This document shows, one piece after another, positions 31,227 to 42,278 of a stretch of DNA of 64,000 nucleotides. Numbering within the stretch: position 1 is the stretch's first letter; every line of letters begins with the position of its first letter. The position numbers and the translations under genes were made by a program. The stretch lies in contig JAPZLL010000073.1 in assembly GCA_036250225.1 (NCBI GenBank), forward strand, positions 1 to 64,000, in the 5' to 3' direction. The DNA is from Cercophora sp. LCS_1 (Eukaryota; Ascomycota; Sordariomycetes; Sordariales; Lasiosphaeriaceae). The notes under the pieces were generated by a model. It worked only from the letters and a program-made list of their open reading frames with translations. It was not told the DNA's origin and did no database searches.

Positions 31227-32369
31227 CGTGATGATTTTGGTGCTTGCTTTTTTGGCGTTGGCGGTGGTGAGGGGTTCGGGTTGACGTCCCGGATCCACTT
31301 CGGATCGGCGGCACGTGGCTAGCGCACGGGTTTGTCGGTCGTCTTCACCGTCGATCGCTGCTCGCTGCTCGCTGCAGTATCAAATGGCAAGAAGCTACAG
31401 GTCGCAGACTTTCAGGTCGGTGAGCTGCAGGCGGGGTTGCGTATTCGTGATCTGGAAGGCGCGATGGGATGATGCAGGTCAAAAAGGCAGCTTGAGTTGG
31501 GCAGCGTTTGCCGTTGGGCGGAAACGTGCCTTCCTCAGCTCCTGCTTGGTCGGAGGCGCTCCAACTCGGACCCGCTGCGCCGCTGCGCAAAATCTGGGGC
31601 TGTGAGCCTGTGGAAAGTTGTGGAACGCGAGCTTGCATTTCGTCGTCTGTCAATGACGCTTTACATGTCATTCCCTCTTGACGTCTCACGATGACCCAAC
31701 ACCGATTTCTGTTCCTCCGACGGCGACACGAGCCAACTGCAACAACGGCACAGTCATGAAAACCTCAATTTTCGCTGCAAAGACCCTGCAGAATCCCGCT
31801 AGCTCGCACCAAGCCCTAACTGGCTCGGCGATGCGACGCCATTCCTCACACCACTGGTAGTGCCTTGATAGCGTCCACTTTTTGGCGGGCCGGGGTGCGG
31901 ACCGGTCCGGGTCACTTGGCCGCAACGCACAACACGCCAGCACGACCATGTCGCCATCATGCCGTCGTATCCAGTCGATGCCCGTTCTTCGAGCAGCGAT
32001 TCTCTCTTTGTCGCGCTGCATTTGCTTAGATTGCCGTTTGCCAACTAGCGTAACGGACAGGTCACGCACTTTCGCCCGCTAACCCCCATCCGACTGTAGT
32101 CAGTGATCCCCCGCCCGTCCCGGACCAATAGGCAGCTCCCCACCAACTGAAAGCGGGTATGATTGCAGAACTTGGTTCTGCCGCAAGAGGCCTGGCAAGC
32201 GTGGTTCTGGTTAGGGTATCGCCGAGTGGCAGGCAGCGGCGGGGCGAACAAATAATCCCGGCTACCCAGTCGCCCCGGCCCTCTCTGGTTCCGCAGACAT
32301 CAACTTTGGTTGACACGACAGCTTCCAGGTCGACGTTATCCCCCAACAACAGCACCACGCAACCAGCAT
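31227..32369. other. Divergent intergenic region
   Basis: 1.1 kb between the MYND-like gene (minus) and the methyltransferase (plus). A minus-strand frame around 31686-32020 reads passably but has no recognisable domain, so it is not called. Confidence 0.4.
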
Positions 32370-33558
32370 ATGATGGCGTCAAACACAGGCATTCTCCCCG
32401 CCGAGCACTGGGCAACACACGAAGGGTACCACTCTGGCCCCGACAGCGAGTCGGCAACCACGTCCCTGGCTGAGAGCGTCTACAACTACCGAACACTCCA
32501 CGGGCGGACATACCACAGCGATCGAGGCGAGGACCAGCAATACTGGGGCGCCAACGACAACAGACAGAGTGAATCCCTCGACATAAAGTATGAATACTCT
32601 CCCCGTCCCGTCTTTGGATCTGGTGCTGACGATGCAGTCATCACTGCTCGACTCTTGCGTTGGGAGGCAAACTGTTTTTGGCGCCGCTGGAAAAGGGCAA
32701 GGTGAAGCACGCGCTTGACGTTGGAACAGGAACAGGTATGCGCCTTGTTCTACTGTCTGTCCGATCGCAAACTAACGCTCGTCAGGAATCTGGGCAATGT
32801 GTGTGACCTCAGCGCAACAAATGACGCGTCTAACCGTGACAGTGACTTCGCGGCCGAGTTTCCCGACACCCAAGTCATCGGCACCGATCTCTCGCCCATC
32901 CAGCCGACATGGATCCCACCAAACCTGAAATTGTGAGTTCCCTCGCCTCTTCACAAAAATACGACTGACTGACCGTGTCAGCGAAATTGACGACTTCAAC
33001 CTTCCCTGGACCTTTCCGCCCAACCAATTTGACTTTATCCACTTTCGTTGGCTAATTGGCACCACATCCGACTGGGACACGTTCTTCGCGCGCGCATTCG
33101 AGACCACCAAACCCGGCGGATGGGTCGAGAGTTACGAGATGTCGGCCATCATCGAATCGGACGACGGGTCCATAACCGACCAACACGCCCTCGGCCAATG
33201 GGGCAAGATCTTTATCGAGGGCGGCCAGAAGATCGGCCGCTCGTTCCGCGTCGTGCAAGACGAGCTACAGAAGAAGGCGATGCAGGCAGCCGGGTTTGTC
33301 GACATCCAGGAGAAGAACATCAAGATGCCAATTGGGACATGGCCTGCCGATAAGGACCTCAAGGAGATGGGAATGTTTGCCCAGGCGACGCTCGAGAGTG
33401 ATCCCGAGGGGTATATCCTCTTTATGACAAGCACACTGGGCTGGTCAAGGGAAGAGGTGCTGGCGTATATCAGCGTGTTGAGGAAGGAGACGAGGATGAG
33501 GGAGCTGCATCCATATTATCGGCAAAAGGTCGTGTGGGGACGGAAGCCGGCTGCGTAA
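32370..33558 (+). CDS. LaeA-like SAM-dependent methyltransferase, five exons
   Basis: Exons 32370-32587, 32638-32735, 32786-32798, 32843-32932 and 32982-33558 give 331 aa. Introns are GTATGA...ATGCAG, GTATGC...GTCAG, GTGTGT...GACAG and GTGAGT...GTCAG, all 44-50 nt. Exon 3 is only 13 nt. The spliced product has the family path: Y-rich N-terminus (YNYRTLHGRTYHS), HHCSTLALGGKLFLAPLEKG, SAM motif I DVGTGTGIWAIDFA, then VIGTDLSPIQPTWIPPN, FDFIHFRWL and KPGGWVESYE. Related proteins include LaeA and many secondary-metabolism methyltransferases. No PKS or NRPS gene is nearby, so the role is open. Cytosolic or nuclear. Confidence 0.92.
32786..32798 (+). other. 13-nt microexon of the methyltransferase
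   Basis: The frame of motif I (GTGIWAID) is only restored if GAATCTGGGCAAT is an exon between introns 32736-32785 and 32799-32842. Both introns have good GT and AG borders. Confidence 0.8.
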
Positions 33559-34211
33559 GAAGGCTGATCGAGTGGACTACTGGTGAGACTGCATCATGAC
33601 ATGAGCGATGGAGCGAGCGATGATACCTTTCTGTTTGGTCAATTGAGTCGTTTCACGGGTTGGGTCAGTTCAAGTTGTGCCGCCCTCATATTACGTCCCA
33701 CAGCTGCCGACCTCGCTTTGGCCCCAAGGTCTCAACCCAGGCTTGGCGAATCCGACGCTGGCCGGATCTCCGTGTTTACATCCACCGAGGGTGTCACCCA
33801 GATCAACACCCTTTCCATTGGCGAAGAAGCGACCCGTCAACGGTACCTGTATCCCATTCCAGCCACACGCCCGTCGATCTCTCCATCATCCCTCTTGGCC
33901 CATCTAAATCACACCCGGCCATCGCCAATGATCAGGTGCCGCTTCCGCGGAGCTTCCGCAGCGGGGGTTACACCGAGCCTGAACCCGTCCAATCAGCGGC
34001 CCCACGTTAGCCCGGCTTATATGGCACTGAATGAGCTGAAAACGTGGTATGGATTAACCGTTGAAGGCGAAAATGCAACATGGGTCTTTTTTAGGATACC
34101 GACCTTCCGAACTTGGCGTCAAAATCTTGTCTTTAAGTGCCCTCCTCGGTCCCCACCTGCATCTGCATCCGTTTGAATGGGCCGGGGACCAGAGAAGTTC
34201 GATGAAACGCG
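33559..34211. other. Intergenic
   Basis: A long plus-strand frame here (about 33598-34176) has no domain and an unnatural composition; it is read as promoter sequence of the membrane-protein gene. Confidence 0.4.
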
Positions 34212-36320
34212 ATGGATGGTAAAGACGGCAAAGACCCCGCCATCAGCGTCTCGACGCTGCGCTTCGAGGAGGCAGAGTGTCGAGACTTTCCGATGCGACG
34301 GGCTGCGACAGAAAGTCAACATCCGCCGCTTTGGCGGAACATTTCGTCGATTCGCCTCCTGCTGTCGTCGTTTGTGGCGTGTCTGGTGTTCAGCGTGCTG
34401 TATTGTCTGTTTATTTACCATGTGCTCATTCGACAGCAGCCCAAGGTGGGTTTGGTGCTTTTCGATGCGCCGACTTCGAATCTGTTGATTTCGATTTTCT
34501 CCCAAGTCTTTGTGCTGCTGGCGGATTCGTTGGTGTGTGGGCTGCTGGACATTCTGAGGGCTGCGTTGGCGAGTCGAGAGGGTGGGACGTCGGCGTCGTC
34601 GTTCTTTGGGATCAGTGGAGCGACGGGTTGGTTGTCCGTGTTTCGTCTGGCGTCGGTCAATGGTTTTCGCGATGTGTGGTGCAACTTTAGGTGAGTGAAT
34701 CTTGGGCTTCCCTCGCCCACGTATTGACATTGGCAGGTTGTTGGTCCCGGTGCTGGGGCTCCTCTTCGGTTCGGTGCTGAAATGCAAGCCACCGGACCCC
34801 AATGGCATGTCAAAAGAGCCTCATGCTAACACTCGCTAGTCCAAGCCACATTCGACTACCACTTTGCCCCTGGGACGGTATCCACTCCTGTTTACGCCGG
34901 TCTTGTTCCGATTGACATCAAGCTGCTTGAGAATATTCGGACGGCCGATCTATGGATCTACTTTCAGTCTTTTACTGGCATTCTACTCGATCATCCTCGG
35001 TATGCTGTACCGTTTCCCATGGATGATTGTGCCGGCAACTGCACGTCAGTCCTTCTCCCTGGTGGTCTGGAGATGGTCCGTCAATATTCGCCGCATTTGA
35101 ACTTGAGCATCTATCACGGCGGTCTGTTCTCCGAGGAAGCCATCAACATTGAGAGTTCCCGTGGGATGGTCCTCGTCTTTGAACGCATGACGGACTATGT
35201 CTTTGACTGGGAAAAGGACTGTCTCTACGCGGGCAGCCAGATCAACGACAGCGTTCAGGTTTGCGTCAAGCAAGAGGGGGAGTCCGTAGTTGCCGGTATG
35301 TCTTCCTTTCCCTTGACATCTTACAAGTTTCACTCCCTTGAAGATTTCGCCCTCTTGCCGTCTTCACGCATCTGTGAGGCCGAAGCTGACCGTCCCATGA
35401 CGTTCACAGGCTGGACATCCTGCCCAGAAGGTCTCTGGGCCACTTCTCAATGCAAATCATGGAATACCACGGCTCCCCTCGAATGGACAACCAAATTCAC
35501 CGGCTTTTTCCAACCCACGACCGTCACCTACGACCGCACCAACTCGTCCATCATCTCAACAACGCCCCATCCGCCTTTCCCTTCGTTATCGTCTACCTCA
35601 CAACCCTCCAGCTCATCAACCTCCCTCTCACCCTCTCCTCGAGAACACGTCCCTCTCTCGGCAGCAGACTACCTAACCCTCTTCCGAGCTGTTCTCCTCC
35701 CCAACCTCTTCTCCGACCAACTGGCCACGTCCAAAATCAACGCAATCACCTACGATATCACCTGGCTCCATCGTACCTACCAAGTCTCCTTCCCCGACCA
35801 AAAGGATGCTCCCTTGAGATATCTACGAAACTTCCTGGCAGTACCGATACAGTTTGGTGTTGTTGCAGTCGAGTTTGCAAACTATTCGCAGAGTCCCGAG
35901 ATCTTGCGCGCGTTTTGGGGACCTCAAGGGTTGGGACTGCCCGAGGATATGAAGAGTGTGGCTACCGGTGGATGGTCAAGTACGAGGCTAGTGATACGGG
36001 AGTGGACGGGGTGGGTTTTTATAGCTGGGGTGGCGGTGTTGCTTCTGGGGGTTACGGTTGGGGGGCTATGGGTTGCCAGGAGGAGAGTTGGCGTTTTTGA
36101 AGGGAGTGGGATTCCCGAGTTGGATATTTTGAGGTATGGTGGGTTGGGTGAGACGAGAGATGGAGGGCTGTTGGTTTTACCTGGCGGGAGAGGAGGAAAT
36201 GTGGGGAGTTGGAAGCTGGCGAAGGAGCTGGGTGGGTGGGGAGTGCTCAGTGAGGGTGATAAGTTGGTTGCTGTGCCGAGGAGAGAGATCGGGAGAAGAG
36301 AGAGTGGGATTGATGCGTGA
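34212..36320 (+). CDS. Fungal-specific multipass membrane protein with large glycosylated ectodomain
   Basis: Exons 34212-34690, 34737-34783, 34840-35295 and 35410-36320 give 630 aa. Introns are 34691-34736 (GTGAGT...GGCAG), 34784-34839 (GCAAGC...GCTAACACTCGCTAG, a GC-AG intron) and 35296-35409 (GTATGT...TTCACAG). The last is 114 nt without stops, so its retention would keep the frame. Membrane segments: about residues 43-68 (LLLSSFVACLVFSVLYCLF), 85-107, one across the exon 1/2 junction (LLVPVLGLLFGSVL), and near the C-terminus (WVFIAGVAVLLLGVTVGGLW). Between the last two lies an ectodomain of about 370 aa with Cys and NxS/T sites (DDCAGNCTSVLLPGG). The C-terminal tail is Gly-rich. The family is known only as hypothetical fungal membrane proteins; function unknown. 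Confidence 0.85.
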
Positions 36321-37041
36321 CGCGGAGTGTAATGATTTGGGTGAATGTATCATTATGATTTGATATGAAGCTGTAGTGTTTGGATAGGTACATATGCACA
36401 CGCGTGGAAACATGAAGACGGAGATAATGAGGTCAAGAATGCGGAGCATGCGATACCAGACGTTTGAGAGCGTTTCGGTCTGGTCTGTTTAATTTTGCTT
36501 GATTAAATACCCCTGGGTACCTATTAGGCGTCTTTTGACACTGTTGTGACTTTCCCCACTTGTCGGTGCTCCAAAAGCGTGACCAGTGACGTGGCCGTCC
36601 GGAGTGTCGCGTGCTCACATCGACTCGGAACCCTCAAGACCAAGGAGGGGCTGGACTTTGATGCAATCAAGGGTTGCATAGGAACCGAGTGCGTTGGACT
36701 CGCAGCAAACTCGGCGAATAGATAAACGCAAACCAAGCCGCCGAATGCGTTAGTCTTCGTTTCCCAATCATTCTGAGACATACGGCGCGAGCCGTCATAA
36801 AATGCGCTGCACGATTCTTCATTGGCAATCCTGCAGCCGCTGGCCTGACCATGATTTGGCCACAACCCTGGTTCCCTGCAGCCGTCGGTCAATCGTCCTG
36901 GCTGGAATGGCCTCGATTTTTGGCCAGAGGCGCGGGAACCGAGCTTATCGTTCAACGTGTCGGACATGTATGTAGGTACCTTATCTATATCATGGTAGTT
37001 GGACGCTAATTCCAAACATCAAGTTTCATTTCGATTTCCTC
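36321..37041. other. Intergenic
   Basis: No supported gene. A minus-strand frame (37015-36524) is short of domain features and overlaps the likely promoter of the HET gene. Confidence 0.4.
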
Positions 37042-40000
37042 ATGGTTCTGCTCTTGAGAAGACTGTTGACACTCGAATCTCGGCCAAGCAAGATGTCGTG
37101 GCCACCGCGCATTGAGCAGAAAGCGCTGCAGACAATCAGCATCCAGGGCGCGCACTACCAGTTGGTCCCCATTGCTGATGATGGCCCGGGTGCCATGCAG
37201 CGGTCGCGCGAGCAGCGATCTCAGCTTCAGCGCTTCGACAGTCCTGATTTGGAAAACGTCGCCGAGTTCGAGTATGCGAAGCTGCCACCGTCTCGTCGGA
37301 GGATTCGACTTCTGAAGCTCCGGAGCGGCACCACCTTTGGCCATGAGATCTTTTGCGAGATTGTCGACGCTGATTATGACGACGAGTTTCACATTCCCAC
37401 GCGGCCAAAGGTCGATCATGAGAAAAAGGATGGAGCAGATGGTGCTGGTGCCGACGGTCCTGGCGGAGAAGGTCAGCCAGGTGGCGATCAGGATAAGAAG
37501 AACCATGGCCCCGGAGACTGCAAGTTGTGCAGAAAGCCCAAGGAGAAGAAGCACGATGCCGGCGTGGAGGTGACCAAGGAGGAAAAAGACGCGAAGAAAA
37601 AGATGGAGATGGAGAAGCGGTATAAGGAGGTCAAGGCAAGAGAGATGAAGTATGAGGCCCTCTCGTGGTGCTGGGGAACCGATCCTCCCGACTATGCCAT
37701 CAAGATCGACAAGGATGGCGTGACGTACAAGAAGAGGGTGACCAAGGCGCTGGCCCTGGCACTCAAATATCTGCGACTGCCCGACAGAGAACGCATCCTG
37801 TGGGTCGACGCCATCTGCATCAACCAGGACGACGACAACGAAAAGAACCACCAGGTGCAGATGATGTCGCGCATCTACACGCGCGCAGACAAGGTGGCGG
37901 TGTGGCTGGGCGAGGACACGGACGAGAGCATCACGGCCATCGACTTTATCAAGAACGAGATCATCAAGCTGCACGACTTTGACAAGATCTGCTCGGACAA
38001 GAAGTACTCGGACAAGTGGAGGGCCTTGATGATGCTCATGCAGCGCGACTGGTTCTCGCGCCGATGGGTAGTGCAAGAGATCGCCCTCGCCAGCAAGGCA
38101 ACCATCTACTGCGGGCCCGATGAAATCCCCTGGACCCAGTTTGCCGTTGCCGTCGAGTTGTTTGTCGAGGTTGAGTCTGCAACGCACCGGCTGTCCGAGA
38201 TCATGAAGCGGGACGAGAAGTTCCGACACGTCTCTGGCTGGTTCGAGCATATTTCGGAGCTGGGAGCCAGTCAGCTTGTCCAGGCGACCGGAAAAGTGTT
38301 CCGCGCACAGAGAATGCAGAACCGTGAGACTGATGGGCGTGAGGGGAAGCTCTTGGACGCTCCCAAGGACGACACCGCAAAAAGCATCACTGTGAATGGA
38401 CACGCCATGACAATCGACCCTCTGGACCGGAGAAGCCTGCTGAGTCTGGAGTACCTGGTGACGACCATGTTCATCTTCAAGGCCACCGAGCCGCGGGATG
38501 CCGTCTATGCGCTGCTTGCCATTGCTCGCGATGCTGCGCCGTTTGCAAAGTCAACAACCAAGGAGGGCGACTCGTCCATGCTCACTGCTTCGGTCATGGA
38601 GGGTTTCTTGGAGGAAAAGCCATTCACCGTCGACTATAGTCGCTCCCACTCGGATGTGTGCCGTGATTTTGTCGAGTTTGCCATCAAGCGGAAGAGTCAG
38701 TGGGACGCTGTGCAATCGCTGGACATTCTATGTCGTCCCTGGGCGCTGGATGCGCCAAGCGGTGGCGTGTCGATTCGCCTTGCAAAGCAGGCGGAAAAGG
38801 ACAAGGAAAAGAAAAACGACAAGAAGAAGCAGGGAGGAGAGAACAAGAAGAAGCTACGCGCCTTGCTGCCAGAAAGGGGTGAGGGTGAGCCATGGAGGAT
38901 TTTGAAGAAGAAATATGCTGGATTCCACATTGTGGAGGTAGAAGAGGAGGATGAGAAAGGACAAAAGGGGGACTTAAAAAAGGAAAAGAGATGGCGCTGG
39001 GAGTACAAATATCCCCAGATGAAGAAAGAATGGTGGAAAGACAGAACTGGCGCGTTGTGGGAGGATGACAACCGGTCCATCGAGGAGTATTACAACCGAG
39101 AAAGAGTGGGGGCCGTCGACGAAGACAATCCTGCCGGGATACCTCCTTGGAGAAACCATCCGCAGGGCTGGGAAGATGTCCTGTGGTACTTTCCTCTCCA
39201 GGACAAAGGGAAAACGACGGGCAAGCCCAACGACACTACGATACAACAGGCCAACCCCAAAATCCAAGAACACGAAAAACACGCCGTTGATGAGATCGTG
39301 CCCTCGTGGGTAACGCGTGCCTCACAGGCTCCCTTCAGTCTGTACTACCACCCCGGCGTACATGTTCTCAAGACGGGCCGGGCCAACGCCGATACACTTG
39401 TCGGACAGCCACAAGATGGCCATCGAAATTACAGCGCAGCCCAAACCAACCCCGTTGATCTGAACAAGCTCAGGTTCCGGAAGAGGCAAAAGAGTGGTCA
39501 CTATAGTCTGTACATCCGCGGCTTCAAGCTCGCTGTGGTTGAGAAAGTGCTCGACGCATCACAGGGCGGCAACATCCCCCGGTCGTGGCTGGACATGGCC
39601 GGCTGGACAGACTACACCCGAGAACCACCCGACAACTTTTGGCGCACCATTGTCGCCGACCGCGGGAAAGACAACCGGAACCCACCTTATTACTACGCCA
39701 CGGCCTGCCAGGAGTCTGTCCGTCGGGGCGGAATTGCCAGTGGACGAGTCAACACGGCCGACCTCATCAACAACGAGCGAAACTCGATTGTTGCTGAGTT
39801 CTGCCGGCGCGTGCAGTCCGTCATCTGGGGCCGTCGCCTGTTCATGACCAGCGACGGCACGCTTGGCCTGGCGACCAATGTCGAGAAGGGAGACCACATC
39901 TGCATCCTGTACGGATGCACCGTGCCCGTCATCCTGTCTGAAAACCAGCTCAAGGCCTCAAGTAAGGAGACTATCGACGACATTATTAAGAGACAGAATC

Positions 40001-40887
40001 TTGATGATGCAGTCGAGGCGCTGAGATCGTGTGTTCAACGCCTGGAGAAGAAGCTGGAGCGCAAGGCCAGGTACAGAAAAAGGATGGAGGAATGCCCGGG
40101 CTATCAAGAGCTGCTGCAGGAGCACCAAAAGGAAGCGATCAGGAAGGAGAAAGCGCGGTACGGGGGTGGCCTAGAGAACGACGTCGAGCCCAGGCCCGAG
40201 CCCAGGCCCGAGTCCAAGCCCAAGCCCAAGCCGCCGGCAGAACCACCAGTTCAAGGCCCACCGGAACCGACAATAGTTGATGAAGGTCTCAAGAAAACAC
40301 ATTCCTCGGGGGCTGACTCGGGTGACACTGGTCCGGACCCGGGGGTTCAGACACCAAACACAGTTGAAGAGGGTGACTCGCCACCACCCTCAGTTTCGGG
40401 GAAACCCAGAGAGAAAGTGATGGGTTCCTCAGTGTTGGGGAGCATTCGAAGGGCAGTGACAATGCCATCCAGGAAGGGTCGGCCTGCCACTCGAGGTGGA
40501 ACCCAAGCGGCACGTCCGGAGCAACCCGCGACAGAAAGCAACAGCTCCAAAGGAAAATCACTTGCGGTAACGCGCGAGTCAAGCGCCGAGAGCAGTGGGT
40601 CCAAGGAAACCAAGACAAACATCACGAACGATGAACCCAAAGAAATTGAGAGGAATGGAGAGATCGGGACCCCCAAGAAAGCCACAACATGCAGGCGCAG
40701 GCCAGCCCCCAACCACAACAGGAGCAGGTCAAGAGATTGGGCGAGGTACATTGAGGAGCCCACGGAGGATAAACAGGTTTTCTACACGTTCAAAGGCGAG
40801 ACATATATCCACGGGAGAATGGATGGAGAAGCATTGAGAGAGAAGTTCTGGCGTGGCATCAAGGATACGCTGTTTGAGATTAGGTAA
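37042..40887 (+). CDS. Very large HET-domain protein with internal charged insertions
   Basis: 1281 aa, one exon; ATG 37093 is an alternative start. The HET core is present but split. IRLLKLRSGTTF is at about residue 87, then about 100 residues of Gly/Lys/Glu-rich insert containing CKLCRKPKEKKH. YEALSWCWGT follows at about 204, ILWVDAICINQDD at 251, and RDWFSRRWVVQEIALAS at about 334. ATEPRDAVYALLAIA (about 485) matches the usual downstream HET element. A second Lys/Glu-rich insert lies at about 580-640. The conserved HET C-terminal element GRRLFMTSDGTLGLATNVEKGD is at about 930. A coiled-coil-like RLEKKLERKARYRKRMEE and a disordered tail with a (PK/PE) repeat near 40190-40235 follow. Probably a self/non-self or stress-death regulator; length is far above normal for the family. 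A 465-aa antisense frame is a shadow. Confidence 0.9.
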   Translation: MVLLLRRLLTLESRPSKMSWPPRIEQKALQTISIQGAHYQLVPIADDGPGAMQRSREQRSQLQRFDSPDLENVAEFEYAKLPPSRRRIRLLKLRSGTTFGHEIFCEIVDADYDDEFHIPTRPKVDHEKKDGADGAGADGPGGEGQPGGDQDKKNHGPGDCKLCRKPKEKKHDAGVEVTKEEKDAKKKMEMEKRYKEVKAREMKYEALSWCWGTDPPDYAIKIDKDGVTYKKRVTKALALALKYLRLPDRERILWVDAICINQDDDNEKNHQVQMMSRIYTRADKVAVWLGEDTDESITAIDFIKNEIIKLHDFDKICSDKKYSDKWRALMMLMQRDWFSRRWVVQEIALASKATIYCGPDEIPWTQFAVAVELFVEVESATHRLSEIMKRDEKFRHVSGWFEHISELGASQLVQATGKVFRAQRMQNRETDGREGKLLDAPKDDTAKSITVNGHAMTIDPLDRRSLLSLEYLVTTMFIFKATEPRDAVYALLAIARDAAPFAKSTTKEGDSSMLTASVMEGFLEEKPFTVDYSRSHSDVCRDFVEFAIKRKSQWDAVQSLDILCRPWALDAPSGGVSIRLAKQAEKDKEKKNDKKKQGGENKKKLRALLPERGEGEPWRILKKKYAGFHIVEVEEEDEKGQKGDLKKEKRWRWEYKYPQMKKEWWKDRTGALWEDDNRSIEEYYNRERVGAVDEDNPAGIPPWRNHPQGWEDVLWYFPLQDKGKTTGKPNDTTIQQANPKIQEHEKHAVDEIVPSWVTRASQAPFSLYYHPGVHVLKTGRANADTLVGQPQDGHRNYSAAQTNPVDLNKLRFRKRQKSGHYSLYIRGFKLAVVEKVLDASQGGNIPRSWLDMAGWTDYTREPPDNFWRTIVADRGKDNRNPPYYYATACQESVRRGGIASGRVNTADLINNERNSIVAEFCRRVQSVIWGRRLFMTSDGTLGLATNVEKGDHICILYGCTVPVILSENQLKASSKETIDDIIKRQNLDDAVEALRSCVQRLEKKLERKARYRKRMEECPGYQELLQEHQKEAIRKEKARYGGGLENDVEPRPEPRPESKPKPKPPAEPPVQGPPEPTIVDEGLKKTHSSGADSGDTGPDPGVQTPNTVEEGDSPPPSVSGKPREKVMGSSVLGSIRRAVTMPSRKGRPATRGGTQAARPEQPATESNSSKGKSLAVTRESSAESSGSKETKTNITNDEPKEIERNGEIGTPKKATTCRRRPAPNHNRSRSRDWARYIEEPTEDKQVFYTFKGETYIHGRMDGEALREKFWRGIKDTLFEIR

Positions 40888-41292
40888 AGTGTCCAAGATC
40901 CAGATTGTCATCTTATAGCAATGCAAGCAAATTCGTCGGACGTGGAGTTTTCTTGCACGATCGGATTATATGATGCCGAAGCACATGATTGACGCTATTA
41001 TGACCTCGCATATTAAATGCAGGAAGCGAGGGCGGATTCTGGGGTTCCGCAAGGGGATTTACGACCAATCATGCCGCGTCATTAGATTGACGGGGAACCC
41101 CTTTCCCCAGGCCGGGACTCGACGACGAACTGCCGTGTCCTGGGACTGTGAGCTGATTGGCCATGGGTGACACCTGGGTCGCCATACTGGGTATAAACAT
41201 CGAGCTGTTCAGAATTCAGAATAGCTTCTCTTCCTCTGACTTGACCACGGACCTCTTGCCACCTCTTGCATCAAAACCCATCAACCACCAGG
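40888..41292. other. Intergenic, promoter of the AA9 gene
   Basis: No gene seen. It includes the TATA box at 41192. Confidence 0.5.
41192..41197 (+). promoter_or_regulatory. TATA box of the AA9 LPMO gene
   Basis: TATAAA about 100 nt upstream of ATG 41293. Confidence 0.55.
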
Positions 41293-42278
41293 ATGACAAA
41301 GTTCACTGACATTTTCTTCCTCCTGGGAATTGCCGGCCTCGCTGACGCCCATGGATTCCTCAAAAATATCCAAGTCAACGGCAAGACGTACCCTGCGTGG
41401 CAAGTCGGACAGGACGACTTTGTCAAGCCGCCTCCGGTGCGCTATGCCCGGAAACTGAAGGATAATGGGTCCGTTCCAGACTTTACATCCAAAGACATCA
41501 TGTAAGTATACCGGAATCACCATCTCGACTCTGCTGACAACGCCAGATGTGGCGCAGGCGGTAACGTCCCAGCAGAGGGCGTCATCGAGCTCAAAGCTGG
41601 AGATAAAGTGTTCGTCTTCCGCACTTATCCCCCATCTCAGCTAACAACCGCAGTACAATGATCTGGGATCAATGGGGCAGCTCCCACAGCGGCCCAGTGA
41701 TGACGTGAGCCTCCTCCCTCGCCTCAACACCATTCCCTCCTCCTGTTTGACGTCTCTAATCCATGCAGGTACCTCGCCCACTGCGCCAACGACGACTGCA
41801 AGTCCTTTAAAGGCGACACAGGCAAAATCTGGGTCAAGATCGAACAACTCTCCTACAATCCCTCAGCCAACCCACCGTGGGCGTCCGATCTCCTTCGTGT
41901 ACAAGGCGCAAAGTGGTCCGTCACCATCCCGCCCAAGCTTGCGCCGGGCGAATACCTCCTTCGACATGAGATCTTGGGATTGCACGTCGCCGATAAGCGC
42001 ATGGGCGCTCAGTTCTATCCCAGCTGCACACAGATCAAAGTTACACAGGGTGGAACGACGCAGCTTCCTGAGGGGATTGCGTTGCCTGGGGCTTATGATC
42101 CGGCTGATGGGCAGGGCGTGAGTTATGAACGAACCCTGTGGGCTGAATGAACATTTGCTAATATGTGTAGATTTTGACGCCGCTTTGGAAGATTCAGCAG
42201 GGGCAAATCAAGTATGTCGCGCCTGGAGGCGAGGTCTGGAAGGAAGCTGCGCCAAATGCGAATCGGGCTGGGCCTTGA
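41293..42278 (+). CDS. AA9 lytic polysaccharide monooxygenase, secreted
   Basis: Exons 41293-41501, 41547-41609, 41654-41704, 41769-42117 and 42171-42278 give 259 aa. Introns are GTAAGT...GCCAG, GTTCGT...CCGCAG (weak donor, but required to read DKVTMIWDQW), GTGAGC...TGCAG and GTGAGT...TGTAG. The signal peptide ends ADA, leaving His1 in HGFLKNIQVNG. The mature N-terminal His forms the copper histidine brace with the His of SSHSGPVMTYLA. The axial Tyr is in QFYPSC. No CBM1 is attached; the C-terminus ends soon after the LPMO core. AA9 enzymes cleave cellulose or other beta-glucans oxidatively, with H2O2 or O2 and an electron donor. Confidence 0.95.

Noticed and set aside
31686..32069. Minus-strand frame with WCEEWRRIAEPVRAWCEL
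   Set aside because: No recognisable family and lies in the divergent promoter region; insufficient support.
33583..34176. 197-aa plus-strand frame
   Set aside because: Begins at a non-ATG codon, unnatural composition, sits in the promoter of the membrane protein gene.
37006..38403. 465-aa open frame on the minus strand
   Set aside because: Antisense to the giant HET gene, leucine/valine-rich shadow without domains.
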